Below the pieces are notes generated by a model. It was given only the letters and a program-made list of their open reading frames with translations, ran no database searches and had not been told where the DNA came from. A stretch of DNA of 64,000 nucleotides, taken from Setophaga petechia (lineage: Eukaryota > Chordata > Aves > Passeriformes > Parulidae). Positions 24,190 through 35,046 of this stretch are shown here, in pieces. The DNA is taken from the NCBI GenBank assembly GCA_024362935.1, contig JANCRA010000060.1:3321501-3385500 (forward strand), read 5' to 3'. The position numbers and the translations under genes are program-made. Position 1 is the stretch's first letter; the number at the start of each line of letters is the position of its first letter.

Positions 24190-25214
24190 AGGAGTTGCTG
24201 CATTTCTGGTGCTCCTCTGGGCCATAAAGGCTGTGGGACCATTGTCCCTGTCTGTGCTGTGCCTCAGGGATGCACTCACAGCTTGCTCCTGTGTGCCATT
24301 TCCCACAGCAGGAGAGACCAAAATATACCTGGGCTACAGGTATGGGATCTTTGTAGGAATGTCCTTGGCCCTGTTCACCTCTGCACAGAACCTGATCTTC
24401 TCTTTTAATGTCTCATTCTGCAGAAATAGAGTTATGTATGAATTCCAGCTTTTCCTCCTCATTTTCTCTCACCTGCAATGAACTTTTTAGTAGTCTTGGT
24501 TGCATTTGATTTGTTATTTCCAAGTTCTACATTGCTCTTTTTTTTGGTCCAATTTTTTTATGATTTCTGGACACTGTGGGTAGGCAGATGCTGTGTGGGA
24601 TCCTTTCCTTTGCCTGGGTGCTCATATAAATAGATATATCTATATATATATGTATAAAATCTCTCCTCAATTAGCCCTTAGCCTGCTGGGCTCAGATGAT
24701 GCCTCTTCCTTTGTGAGCATCAAGGTGCTGAGCTGTGCCACACAGGCAGGGCAAAGTGAGCAGTGCTGGAAAGCCAGGAGGATCACTGAGTTTTACTCAA
24801 ACAGGCTGCTTGAAAGCTTGCCTGAAATGTTTTCTCTTGGGGAAAGGCTGGGAAATGTCTGGAGGCTGTAGCAGGATGTGGCATCTGTGGCAGCTGACCC
24901 CATATTCAACATGTCACTGACCCCTGAGGCTTTAGCATGAGGTTTTGTAGGGAGTTGTGGTGTCTGAGGAGCAGACTCTGCCATGGAAAGGCTCAGGGAG
25001 GTTTTGTCTCCTCACAGCTGAATGTGAGGGAATGGATATTCCCAGAGCCTGATCTCAAATAAATGACCTGCTAAAAATAGCTGTGCTCACAAGCAGGTGA
25101 ACACCAAAAACCTGCTGTAGTCACTGTGGCTGGCTGGCCTTGGGGAACAAAGTGTTTGGTTGTTTTACCTCTGTGGAAAAGCAGGTGGTGATGCCTACCA
25201 AACTCAGGGTTTGC
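24190..25214. other. Non-coding stretch, nothing firm
   Basis: A possible 3' splice site followed by a 31-bp segment and a GTATGG donor-like word occurs at about 24300-24345, but nothing nearby supports an exon. A segment at 25028-25062 matches part of the insertion in LTR F copy 1. Confidence 0.45.
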
Positions 25215-25690
25215 TGCTTTTTAATTTTTAAATGGATAAATAAAATTATTCTCCAATAATTAATTTAATTATTAATTAAATTAATTTAAATTAGTTAAAT
25301 TTATCATTAATTAAATTAAATGAATTATTTATTATAATGAAATAAAATTATTTTATTTTCTTTAAGTAAAATTTTATGTATTATTATAATTATTCTCCAA
25401 TAATTAATTTAATTATTAAATTAATTTAAATTAGTTAAATTTATCATTAATTAAATTAAATAAATTATTTATTATAATGAAATAAAATTATTTTATTTTC
25501 TTTAAGTAAAATTTTATGTATTATTATAATATATAAAAATAATTATATAATTATAAAAAATAATTATATATTATATAATATATATTATAATATAATTTTA
25601 TCTATAAAATAGATATTGATATATAATGTCTAAAATAATTTTCTATATTATTTATATATATTATTACTATCATTGGAAAATTGGATATAT
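25215..25690. repeat. AT-rich block with a 144-bp tandem duplication
   Basis: The sequence from CTCCAATAATTAATTTAATT at 25251 recurs from 25395, an offset of 144 bp. Copy 2 differs by a 4-bp deletion and a few substitutions. After the two units the block decays into TATA/ATAAT repeats to about 25690. It contains almost no G or C. Confidence 0.9.
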
Positions 25691-26450
25691 GGATAATTGT
25701 CCCAAAAACTGTTTTATCCTCACAATCCAGCAGACCAAGCAGGGATCTTGGTGATCCCTGGGAGCCCCTGAGGAAGCTCTGCCTTGTCTGTGCTGGATCC
25801 AGCAGCACAGGGGATGTGTCAGACTGGGGAGAAGGGGCAGCATTTGGAGGTGTTCCTTAGTGCCCATAATTCTGGGATTTGTTGTCCCCTGACAGGATAA
25901 AGCTGGGATTTACTAGAAAATGGGGAGACTTGACTTGAAAACTTGGGCAACAGGATTTGTTTGGCTTTTTCCTATCAAATTTGCTGCTGCAGACAGCAAG
26001 GAGAAACCTTTCTGTTGTATCACCAGCAAAAGAAAAAACCCCACCTTTCTCTAGGTTATAGTTCTTGCTCTTTTAGGAATGGAAAAGCCTGCAGCTGTCT
26101 GTGGCTGTTCAAAAGAAGCAAATGTGAGACAGATCTTTCTTGATTCTGTTTTCATGGCTGTGCTGGGCACTTTTTCCCTCCTCTCCTGGCAGCAGATGTG
26201 CAAGGAAAGGTCAGGAGGTGCAGGGGCTGGAATCCCAGCCCAGCCAGCCCTCCCTGGCTGCTCCCCGTGGGTGACGTGCTGGGGGATGTGATGGGACAGA
26301 TGTCACATCATGGACAAGCCCTGCACTGATCTCTGGAGAAGTTCTGCGTGCTCTGAATGTCATTTATGCAACACTGGGATAATGCTGTGATTCCCTGGCA
26401 TTTTAGGGAGCTGCTGGCATGTCCTGGCCCTGTCTGGTTCACTGTAGGTG
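25691..26450. other. Non-coding stretch, nothing recognised
   Basis: No repeat edge, coding signal or RNA gene is visible. Confidence 0.5.
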
Positions 26451-26456
26451 CTGAGA

Positions 26457-27105
26457 TGTCAGACAATACTTTTTTTTCGATTTAGAGATGGGGTAACTGA
26501 GAGGTGTTTGAAAAATTTTTTATTCTATTTTTAGTTTCATTAGAAGGATGAGACAATACAGATGTTACAATTCATGCTATTACAATCAGAAGCCAACTAT
26601 TTCCTAATTACAATACACTATAAATGCTTTTTGGCCTATCAGTTTTTTACCACACTATAGTGTAGATGCCTTAAAGGCCAATCATCTAAAAGTACCCCTC
26701 ATGAAACTAACTATTCCTTAATTACAATACACGATAAGTGGTTTTTAGGCTATCAGTTTTTTACCACACGACTACTGTAGATACCTTGAAGCTAATAATC
26801 TAAACCTGAAATTTGTAAACCTTGTGCAAAGGTTTAAATCTGAACTACCATCTAATCATCTAAAACTACCCCTCATGAGTCTTACTACAACACATCTCTC
26901 ACAGTTCTATTTTTCTAAAATATCTAGTCTTATTTGTAAGACCATCATTTGAAACTTTATTTTAGCTCTAGTTCTCTCTCAACAATATCTGTCCTATTCT
27001 ATGGCATTTCTAAATCAGTATTCTTATCTCAAAGTTATTTACAGATACATACTGTGTGAGCTTTTTGTCAAGCCCTTGAAAACTCTTTATAAATCTATTC
27101 CCACA
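26457..27105 (-). mobile_element. Solo LTR, family H, with an internal duplication
   Basis: TG...CA ends (TGTCAGACAATAC... CTATTCCCACA) are flanked by a perfect 6-bp duplication CTGAGA (26451-26456 and 27106-27111). The complement of AATAAA occurs near 26520, so it reads on the minus strand. Inside, a segment of about 110 bp (from about 26598, ATTACAATACACTATAAATG) is repeated from about 26708 (ATTACAATACACGATAAGTG), as retroviral U3 regions often show. LTR I starts 30 bp downstream. Confidence 0.9.
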
Positions 27106-27135
27106 CTGAGATAATTCTGGCATCCCCCCTGGGAC

Positions 27136-27960
27136 TGAATCAAGGGTTTAAAGAAACTGAAAGAGTTTAAAAGTTTTGTTAGATTTAATTAAGGGGGATA
27201 GAAACAATAAAGGGTATAGCAAGAAGAGTAGAGATAATAAAGGAGAGTTAATTATTAGCAGATGGAATAGTTAAGGCTAAGATATAATCAGGAATTTGTC
27301 TTTACTGTGTTTAAAGAAGCAGGATGGGATGTGGATCTGATTGTGAAAAAGAAGAGGCCGTGGCTGCACCCTGGGCCCTGAACCCTGAGCTACAGCCAAG
27401 GGGTCCAAAGCCAAAAAGGCAAAGGTGAAGGGTCACTGTGACCTCAGGAGACCAAGACCCATTTCTGACCCCACTGACCCACTTGAGGTGAAGAACTGCA
27501 CAAGTGTGAAGGAACTTTGGATCTCATTTAAATACATTTGAATATGAAACAGGGGTTGGTGGAGTTGGGTAATGAATATGTATTAGATGTTTTGGAATTA
27601 TAAGACTATGTAAGACTTCTTAGATAAATAGAGAGCCTTTCCTTTCCTTTCCTTTCCTTTCCTTTCCTTTCCTTTCCTTTCCTTTCCTTTCCTTTCCTTT
27701 CCTTTCCCTTTCCTTTCCTTTCCTTTCCTTTCCTTTTCCTTTCCTTTCCTTTCCTTTCCTTTCCTTTCCTTTCCTTTCCCTCCTTTCCTTGCCTTTCCTT
27801 TCCTTTCCTTTCCTTTTCCTTCCTCCCCTTTTCTTTCTTTCCTTCTTTTTTCTCTCTCTTGCACACGCCTTTGGAAATGTTCCTGCTTGGTGCCCGATGC
27901 TATAATAAAAATTCAATTTTTAAACTTTAATTAGCTGAAGGTTCCTCTGTCTGTGCTTCA
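27136..27960 (+). mobile_element. LTR-like element, family I copy 1
   Basis: The sequence from ATCAAGGGTTTAAAGAAACT to CTCTGTCTGTGCTTCA is shared with 60297-61112, with the same order of blocks. AATAAA at 27904-27909 near the 3' end and the terminal CA support an LTR. The start (TGAATCAAGGG) is taken as the first TG before homology begins. No target duplication was found for either copy, so 5' truncation or an extended terminus is possible. A long polypyrimidine tract lies inside. Confidence 0.7.
27636..27850. repeat. CCTTT polypyrimidine microsatellite within LTR I
   Basis: About 40 units of CCTTT run from 27636 with occasional extra C or T. The tract sits between the GAGAG(CCTTT) and CACACGCCTTTGG blocks of LTR I. 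On the minus strand it yields Lys/Glu/Arg-rich open frames that are artefacts. Confidence 0.95.
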
Positions 27961-29425
27961 GGATGTGCTCCCCTTTGCACTGGCTCCTTGGTGCTCTGTT
28001 CCTCACTCAGGACATCTTGTGTCTCCTCTGTTCCCCTGGTGTGCAGCTGGAGGTGGCTCTGGGGGCCTCTCGAGATGCTTGGGAAAGGGGGAAAAAGATA
28101 AAGGCAAAGAGAGCAGCACTCACCAATCTCTCTGTACACTCCATTTTGGGTCGCCCTTTCCTTCAAATCAAACAATGCAATTCTGAAATCAGGTGTTTTC
28201 TGATGGAAGGGCACAGAGCACAGTGTCACTAAGCAGATCTGAAGGGCTGACCCTCTCACAGAGGGCTGGGCATAAATAAATTGATTAATGGTTGTACCTA
28301 AAGGGATCAGCCCTGAGATAAGGAGACAACTTTGAAAGGTGGCCTTCAAATTAATATGAGCAATGGAGGAACATAAGATTTGTTCAGGCTGGATTAGGCC
28401 CTCTTTGATTAGGTTTAAGTTGTGATTTAAAACTAAAATAGCTGCTTCTTCTGAGCAAAGTGGAGCACTTAATGGCAGGGGCTCGCCCACACGTTGTATC
28501 TTCCCTATCTTTAACAATTAACGTTCAGTTTCAGGCCTGATGAACAAAGAACCCCCTTTGGTTGGTGTAATTGGATACCTCTAAGTGCTCTCTATTAATG
28601 TAAATGCTTCCAAATCTTCAGATTTCTCCTGTCTTGCTGAGCCTTGATTGTGCTTGAACTCACCTGGGACAAGGAGTGGAGACAGACTCAGGGTTCATTT
28701 TTCATCCTTCAGAATCCCCCACCTTTGGCCTCATGGGACTGTTCTCTTTTTGGGTATTAATCAGCAGAACCCCTCAATTTTCCTAAAGCACTGTCACAGT
28801 CCATTGCTTTAGACAAAAATATTGTCTAAAGTTATATAAATATACTTATAAACTAAATATAGTTTACATTGCTTGTGTCGGTTCTTAAGCAGCATCCTGT
28901 TCTTTCTGGTTCACCTTGATGAGCATTTTCTGGGTGTTTTATTGTTCCTGAATCCTGCCCTGTTTTGAGCCAGGCTCCCACTTCCATGTACAAAATGAGA
29001 CCTCTGTGTGTCCGAGGCCATGGCAGATTCCTGGAGCCAGTGATTTTGGTGCCTTGTCCCAGCCCTGTGGAGCTGTGGCTGAAGGGGCAGGGCAGGGGTG
29101 TCTGGGGCTCAGGGGTTCCTTCCCTGAGGGCTCTGAGCTGCCCCAGGAGGGAGGAGAATCTCCAGAGCTGCCTCTGCTGCTCCTCTTGCTGTGACATTCT
29201 GCTCTGGCTCCTTCCTGCTGTGCACCTGATTTATGCAATTCATTAAATCCCTCCCTGTTTCTTCCTTTCCCTGAGAGGGTTCCCTACTCCTCTGGAAATA
29301 CATTTTCCTTCCTGGATTTTGTGTGGATGGAGTTCTTTCACCATCCCGATTTCACCCATTTCTGTCTGGAGCTCTGAGTTGTGCTGGGAAATCAGATCCA
29401 GCTGGGATCTAATTGGATTGGATCT
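27961..29425. other. Non-coding stretch with a candidate conserved element
   Basis: The part at about 28265-28610 is non-repetitive and rich in AATTA, TAATT and CAAAG-type words, and looks like a vertebrate conserved non-coding element. This is inference only. The 196-codon frame at 27927-28517 (minus) runs through it and shows no domain. Confidence 0.35.
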
Positions 29426-29429
29426 CCCA

Positions 29430-29590
29430 CAGCCCATCCTCCCTGCAGGGGATCTCTGCTGTCCATGGGCACTGAGTGACCATTTATTTCCCTGGGGAAA
29501 TTGCTGCAGGGACCAACCACCCTCTGGGGAAGAACCTTTCCCCAGTGTCACACCTGAACCTTCCCTGACACAACCTCATTGCATCTCCAC
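29430..29590. repeat. LTR A fragment joined to a CR1 fragment
   Basis: The first part repeats a piece of LTR A (GATCTCTGCTGTCCATGGGC, 29451-29470, then ACTGAGTG). It is followed directly by a minus-strand CR1 piece (ACCACCCTCTGGGGAAGAAC onward). The full LTR A copy 3 begins 100 bp or more downstream, so this is a separate, broken piece or part of a longer mosaic LTR. Confidence 0.6.
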
Positions 29591-29644
29591 GTTTGGCATC
29601 ACCTGAAAGAGGAGATCATCACCTTCCCCTGCACTGCCTGGAAG

Positions 29645-30336
29645 CTGAACTGTCCTGGCCTGTAAGGTCTGTGTGTTCTGTCCCCATGTGTCAGAGCTGG
29701 GGCAGTTCTCTGCTGTCCATGGGCAGTTTTCTTGATCTCTGCCACAGCCAATCCTCCCTGCAGGAGATCTCTGCTGTCCATGGGCACTGAGTGTCCCTGC
29801 AGGGCTGATCCAATTCCCCCATCCCATGGGGAGATGCTGTGCCCAGGGCAGGAGCCAAGCATTCCTACCTGGATCCAAGCTGAGCCTGGCACAGCACAGC
29901 AGCCTTTGCCCCCTGCATTGCCAGAGGAGCAGCTTTCTGCTGCCCTGCATGGCCAGAGGGAGCCCAGGCCCATCTGCAGCAGCCCTGGAGCTGCAGAGGA
30001 AAACTCCCCCCTTGTGCAGGATCCCTGCTGCAGCAGAACCACAGCTGGCACTGCAGGAGGGCTGAGCCCCCCTGGGATGGGGCTGGGACACCCCCCTGAC
30101 ACACAGGGGACAGGGCCTGCTCTCACTCTGGCAGGGGTTTATTTTTTTTTTTTTTGTTTGTACTATTGCATTTGTATTTTAAATTTCTTTAATAAAGAAC
30201 TGTTATTCTTGCTCCCACATCTTTGCCTGAGAGCCCATTAATTTCAAAATTATAATAATTCAGAGGGAGGGGTTTTGCATTTTCCATTTCAGGGGAGGCT
30301 CCTGCCTTCCTTAGCAGACAGGTTCAAACCAAGACA
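29645..30336 (+). mobile_element. Solo LTR, family A copy 3
   Basis: The core matches copies 1 and 5 and the end is TTCAAACCAAGACA at 30336, followed by GATTT. AATAAAG occurs near 30191. The 5' edge is not certain. A TG preceded by GATTT exists only at 29320, which would make a mosaic element of about 1 kb that includes the LTR/CR1 fragment at 29430-29590. A poly-T run (about 30138-30154) is unique to this copy. Confidence 0.8.
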
Positions 30337-30544
30337 GATTTCTTGGCAGGGAGGGACAGATTCTCTCTGCTTGCAGAATTCCTGTGGGAAGCACAAGCAA
30401 GTCTGGAGGGAGGTGTAAGGTAGGATTGGGAATTCCACTTTTTTCAAAGCATTCCCATAAATAAAAACCTACCCAGCTGTTGTCTGGGTGCCTACAAGCA
30501 CTCCCCTGCCCAGAGAAGATCCTCTCTCCAAGGAAACATTGGGA

Positions 30545-30662
30545 ATAAGAGCCAGGCCAGGTTGGATGGGGCTTGGAGCACCCTGGGATAGTGGGGGTAG
30601 AATGGGATGAGCTGTAAAATCCTTTCCAACCCAATCCATTCCATGATCCACTGATTCTATGT
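30545..30662 (+). mobile_element. CR1 LINE 3' end
   Basis: It has the blocks GGGGCTTGGAGCACCCTGGG and AATCCTTTCCAACCCAATCC and ends ATCCACTGATTCTATG, the CR1 terminus on the plus strand. Confidence 0.85.
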
Positions 30663-31812
30663 GTTCAACTCTTCTGAAGACCCTCCCAGCCCCTCCTTTA
30701 CCCCTGTTTCTGTGGAGATCCTGGTGTTTTCACTCCAAGGCCCACACCTGGAGTATTTTTCAGGAGACAAACAGGATGTGTCCTTCCCTTCCCTCACTGA
30801 CAGCTCATGTCTCAAACTGGAGCAGGCACAGAGCTTTTCTCCTGACTCTGTCAAATGTAAGAACGTTTTTTGATCCACTTTAGAGAAAATCAAAATGTTT
30901 AATCTAGAAAAACTTGAAATGCATCATCAACCCATCCACCCCCTTCTGCTGTTTCTTACAGGACCAGTTGCTGATGCAGTGGGAGTGCAGGTAGGTTTGA
31001 TTACTCTGAAGCTGCATGTTTGGTGAGAATATTATTTCTTCCCAAATATGAACCTTCCTTCTTTGCTTGCATCTGTTGGTGAAAAGTTCAGACTGATACA
31101 CATTACTGGCTATTGATTCCTCATTGAGATATTCTCAATTCTTCAATGAGATGCTTTATTACAATAATTTACTCCCTGTGAAACAAATCTAAAAACCTTT
31201 AAAGAGATCTTGTGATGACATCAAGCAGCCACAAAACTGTGGTGCTGCACCCTGGTTCAAAATTTACTCAGCTCAGCAGTTTCATGTGTTATCACCTCAT
31301 CCACCTCTTCCCTGATTTTGCCAGAAATGGCAAAAAAACTCCTGAGGTTCCCTCATTTTTGTTGTTTTTCTTATGCAAGAGAAGGAAGTCTGACCAAATT
31401 CATGGAGTTCTCAACCTTCCATTTTACTAGCTGAGGTCTTTTTGCATCTTGTAAACAAGATTTAATATTCTTTTAAAAAATCTCTCTAGAGCTGAATTAA
31501 TATTTCATTAAAGTATTAAGACTTGTTTTAAGTTAAAACCTTGGACATCCCGAGTTTGAGACTCCCATGGAGCTGCTGTAATTTGGGACAGGATATTCCC
31601 CACCTGAGTTCAGCACTCAGTATTTCACTGGGGGGTTTTTGTAACTTGTTCCAGTGTTGGAAAACAGCAAAGACAAGTATTTGCTCTCCATTTCACTGCT
31701 CCCTCGGGACTCTGATTAACCTGCTGCTCATTCCTTTCCTGAGCTAAATTCATGGCTTTGTTCTTTCTCTGTGTAAGAGGAGAAAAAAAACCCAAAATCT
31801 TTGCCATCAGTG
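30663..31812. other. Non-coding stretch, nothing recognised
   Basis: No repeat, gene or RNA was recognised; the part at about 30890-31520 is moderately AT-rich. Confidence 0.5.
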
Positions 31813-32525
31813 CTGTGTGATTCTGTGCCAGGCTGGTGTGAGCTGTTGTGGGCATGAATGGCACCAGGCAGGTCCTGGCAGGGCTAAGGGGCTGTGTGAC
31901 TCTGTGCCAGGCTGGTGTGAGCTGTTGTGGGCATGGGTGGCACAGGCAGGTCCTGGCAGGGCTGCATTGCTGTGTGACTCTGTGCCAGGCTGGTGTGAGC
32001 TGTTGTGGGCATGGGAGGCACAGGCAGGTCCTGGCAGGGCTGAGGGGCTGTGTGACTCTGTGCCAGGCTGGGGTGAGCTGTTGTGGGCATGAATGGCACC
32101 AGGCAGGTCCTGGCAGGGCTGAGGGGCTGTGTGACTCTGTGCCAGGCTGGTGTAAGCTGTTGTGGGCATGGGTGGCACAGGCAGGTCCTGGCAGGGCTGC
32201 ATTGCTGTGTGACTCTGTGACTGTGCCAGGCTGGAGTGAGCTGTTGTGGGCATGGGTGGCACAGGCAGGTCCTGGCAGGGCTGAGGGGCTGTGTGACTCT
32301 GTGCCAGGCTGGGGTGAGCTGTTGTGGGCATGGGTGGCACAGGCAGGTCCTGGCATGGCTGAGGGGCTGTGTGACTCTGTGCCAGGCTGGGGTGAGCTGT
32401 TGTGGGCATGAGTGGCACAGGCAGGTCCTGGCAGGGCTGCATTGCTGTGTGACTCTGTGCCAGGCTGGGGTGAGCTGTTGTGGGCATGGGAGGCACAGGC
32501 AGGTCCTGGCAGGGCTGAGGGGCTG
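31813..32525. repeat. Minisatellite, 78-79 bp unit, nine copies
   Basis: Units start with CTGTGTGACTCTGTGCCAGG at 31813, 31892, 31970, 32048, 32127, 32205, 32289, 32367 and 32445, and a tenth breaks off at 32523. Eight units are 78 or 79 bp; the sixth is 84 bp because of a 6-bp duplication (CTGTGA). Variants recur every third unit: the end of units 2, 5 and 8 reads GCTGCATTG, the rest GCTGAGGGG or a close form. Because 78 is a multiple of three, long open frames appear on both strands (up to 334 codons), with no sign of being genes. Confidence 0.96.
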
Positions 32526-32819
32526 CTTTGCTGTGGAGCCCTGCTCTGCTCAGTGACACCTCCTGCTCGTCACATCCACGGGGCTCCTCACAGCCAAGCA
32601 ATGAAATGTCCAAGGACAACTTGTAATGCACCATTGGGCTGTAGAAATAACACCTCTCTATCATCAAATGATTGATTTTAAAGCTGTCTCTTAAAGGGGA
32701 ATCTCTCCTGGGCAGCTCCAAGCAAACCAAAGCATTGAGAGCCCTCTGAGCAGTGCAGGAAATCCAGGGGTGTCCCAGATCTTCATAAAACCAGCACTGA
32801 GGAACTGCCATGGATGCCT

Positions 32820-33264
32820 TGTGAGGGCTGACCTAGAACAGAGGCTGGACAGAGCTAAAGAATGAAGCAGGGATTTATTAAAATCTTCCATGGATCCACC
32901 TTGGGCAGCACAAGAGCCCAGCCAGGGCTGCACCCAAGATGAACCAAAATGGCCCCAAAATGCACGGCCGGGCACGGGGTCTGTCCCTGGGATCAGTTCT
33001 GCTCCATTTGCATCTTGCAGTTCATTGTCCCATTGCAGCTTTAGCCCAGGCAGTCCCACCCTGCTTGTTTTTCTCTCTCCAGCCCACGGTGTTTGTGCTC
33101 TTGGGCTGAGATTTGGATCATTTGTCCTTGGTGCCCAGCTGGAGCAGGAATTGTTTTGTCTCCCTGCTCTGTGCACAGAGCTCACCATCCAGTCATATGA
33201 AGCTCAGACCCACACACTAAAGCAGCCCAGAATGTGAAAACTATGAAAGCTCAAACCTGAGGCA
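32820..33264 (-). mobile_element. Probable solo LTR, family J
   Basis: The plus strand begins TGTGAGGGCTGACCTAGAAC and soon has GGGATTTATTAAAA, the complement of an AATAAA polyadenylation signal, which suggests an LTR read on the minus strand. A CA end at 33264 (ACCTGAGGCA) is the best candidate. I found no target duplication, so the right edge is uncertain. Confidence 0.5.
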
Positions 33265-34359
33265 TCACCATGATGCAGCAGGGCTGGGATGCTGGACCTT
33301 TGCTTGCTTCCAATCTCAACATTTTCTCCCCAAATCTGTGCCCTTTCCAGGGCTCCTGGTGATCTCCTGCATTCCCACACAAAGCAAAGTGCTGGGGGAT
33401 GGTGCCACCACAGATGTCTGGGCTTTCTGCTTTGTTAAATTCACATCCATTATTTTAACATGCAAATTCCTTGGCTAGGAGAAGAAGGAAATGCACATTT
33501 CTTTTCTTGTTCCTAATCATCTTTGCTAGTCATAGGGCAGTTGGAATAATGTGTTCTCTTTCAAATGAAAACAAAGGCATAAAAATAGAGCTTCAGAACT
33601 CAGAACAGTGGCAAGATCTTTAAATAAATCCCCTCAGAATACTCGATTTTCAAATTGGTTGCTTCAAATAGATTCACCATCTTACCTTCTCTCCAGAAGA
33701 TGCTTTTATCAGATCCAAAACCTAAAGGGCACTTAGTCAGAAGAGCTTTAGTGAGGCTTTTCTCACAATTGCCTGTTAGACCTTAGCCAAAATCAAATGC
33801 CTGTTTTGCCTGGGTACATTCAGTTTTCTTTGCAGTTATCCTTGGTGCAGTTGTTCATTCTTTGCAGTTGTCTCCATTCCTGGCCCCTGCTGTTAAATTG
33901 CTGCTGCATTTCCCTGCAGAGAAGGCTGCACTTTATTGATAGATGAAGTGATTCCAAATAATCCATTGTCCAAGGCAATAACTATTTTTCTTTAGGGAAA
34001 GCCCCTTAGCTGGAACGTGCAGCTTAACAAACAAATAAAACAATGCCAAACTCACTTGTGGATGAAAGAGCAGGGGAAACCTCAGGATTAAATTGGTGGA
34101 GTGAAAGGAATACATTGTGTGGGTAGTGTCCACTGCCTCATCCTGTCACACTGAGGGACAGGGTCCCTGGAGCAGGCAGTGTCTGCTGACCCTCAGGACT
34201 CCTGCTTGGCTTGCAGCAAAGCAAACATCCCTGGGCTGCATCCTGGAGGGAGGCAAATCCATCAGAGAGCTCACAGCCTGGAAATTGCTGCCTGAGCTGC
34301 CCCAAGCTGCCTCCCTGGGGCACCACGAGGCATCCTGGGGGTACCAAGGAATCTCAATC
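33265..34359. other. Non-coding stretch with a candidate conserved element
   Basis: The part at about 33420-33700 contains an octamer motif (ATGCAAAT near 33460) within non-repetitive AT-balanced sequence and could be a regulatory element; this is speculative. No exon or repeat is recognised. Confidence 0.35.
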
Positions 34360-34364
34360 CTGAA

Positions 34365-35046
34365 TGTCTTGGTTTGAACAGACAGGTGTCTGCTGAGGAA
34401 GGCAGGAGCTTCTGCTGAAATGGGAAATGCAAACCCCCCTCATTCTGAATTATTATAATTTTAAAATTAAGGGGCTCTCAGGCAAAGGTATGGGAGTAGG
34501 AATAACAGTTCTTTACTAGGGAAATTAAAAATACAAATGCAATAGTACAAACCAGCCCTGCCAGAGTCAGCCCATGCCCTGTCCCCTGTGTGCCAGGGGG
34601 GTGTCCCAGCCCCATCCCAGGGGGGCTCAGCCCTCCTGCAGTGCCAGCTGTGGTTCTGCTGCAGCAGGGATCCTGCACAAGGGGGGAGTTTTCCTCTGCA
34701 GCTCCAGGGCTGCTGCAGATGGGCCTGGGCTCCCTCTGGCAATGCAGGGCAGCAGAAAGCTGCTCCTCTGGCAATGCAGGGGGCAAAGGCTGCTGTGCTG
34801 TGCCAGGCTCAGCTTGGATCCAGGTAGGAATGCTTGGCTCCTGCCCTGGGCGCAGCATCTCCCCATGGGATGGGGGAATTGGATCAGCCCTGCAGGGACA
34901 CTCAGTGCCCATGGACAGCAGAGATCTCCTGCAGGGAGGATTGGCTGTGGCAGAGATCAAGAAAACTGCCCATGGACAGCAGAGAACTGCCCCAGCTCTG
35001 ATGGGTACACAAACACAATACTCAGCCCCATTTCCATCCTCAGACA
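34365..35046 (-). mobile_element. Solo LTR, family A copy 4
   Basis: The plus strand runs from TGTCTTGGTTTGAACAGACA to CCATCCTCAGACA. The right end defines the outer 5' end of the family and matches 6321. Flanks CTGAA and CTATA agree at only three of five positions, so the duplication has decayed or an edge is slightly off. The orientation is minus (complement of the polyadenylation region near 34510). Confidence 0.88.

Noticed and set aside
24311..24341. A 31-bp exon-like segment between CCCACAG and GTATGG
   Set aside because: Splice-like words occur often by chance; no neighbouring exon, frame or known protein supports it.
27598..27916. Lys/Glu/Arg-rich frames on the minus strand, like a nuclear or coiled-coil protein
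   Set aside because: They are translations of the CCTTT array; the same happens at 60739-61113.
31813..32525. Regularly spaced repeats considered as a CRISPR array
   Set aside because: The units are contiguous 78-79 bp repeats without unique spacers, in vertebrate DNA with no cas genes.
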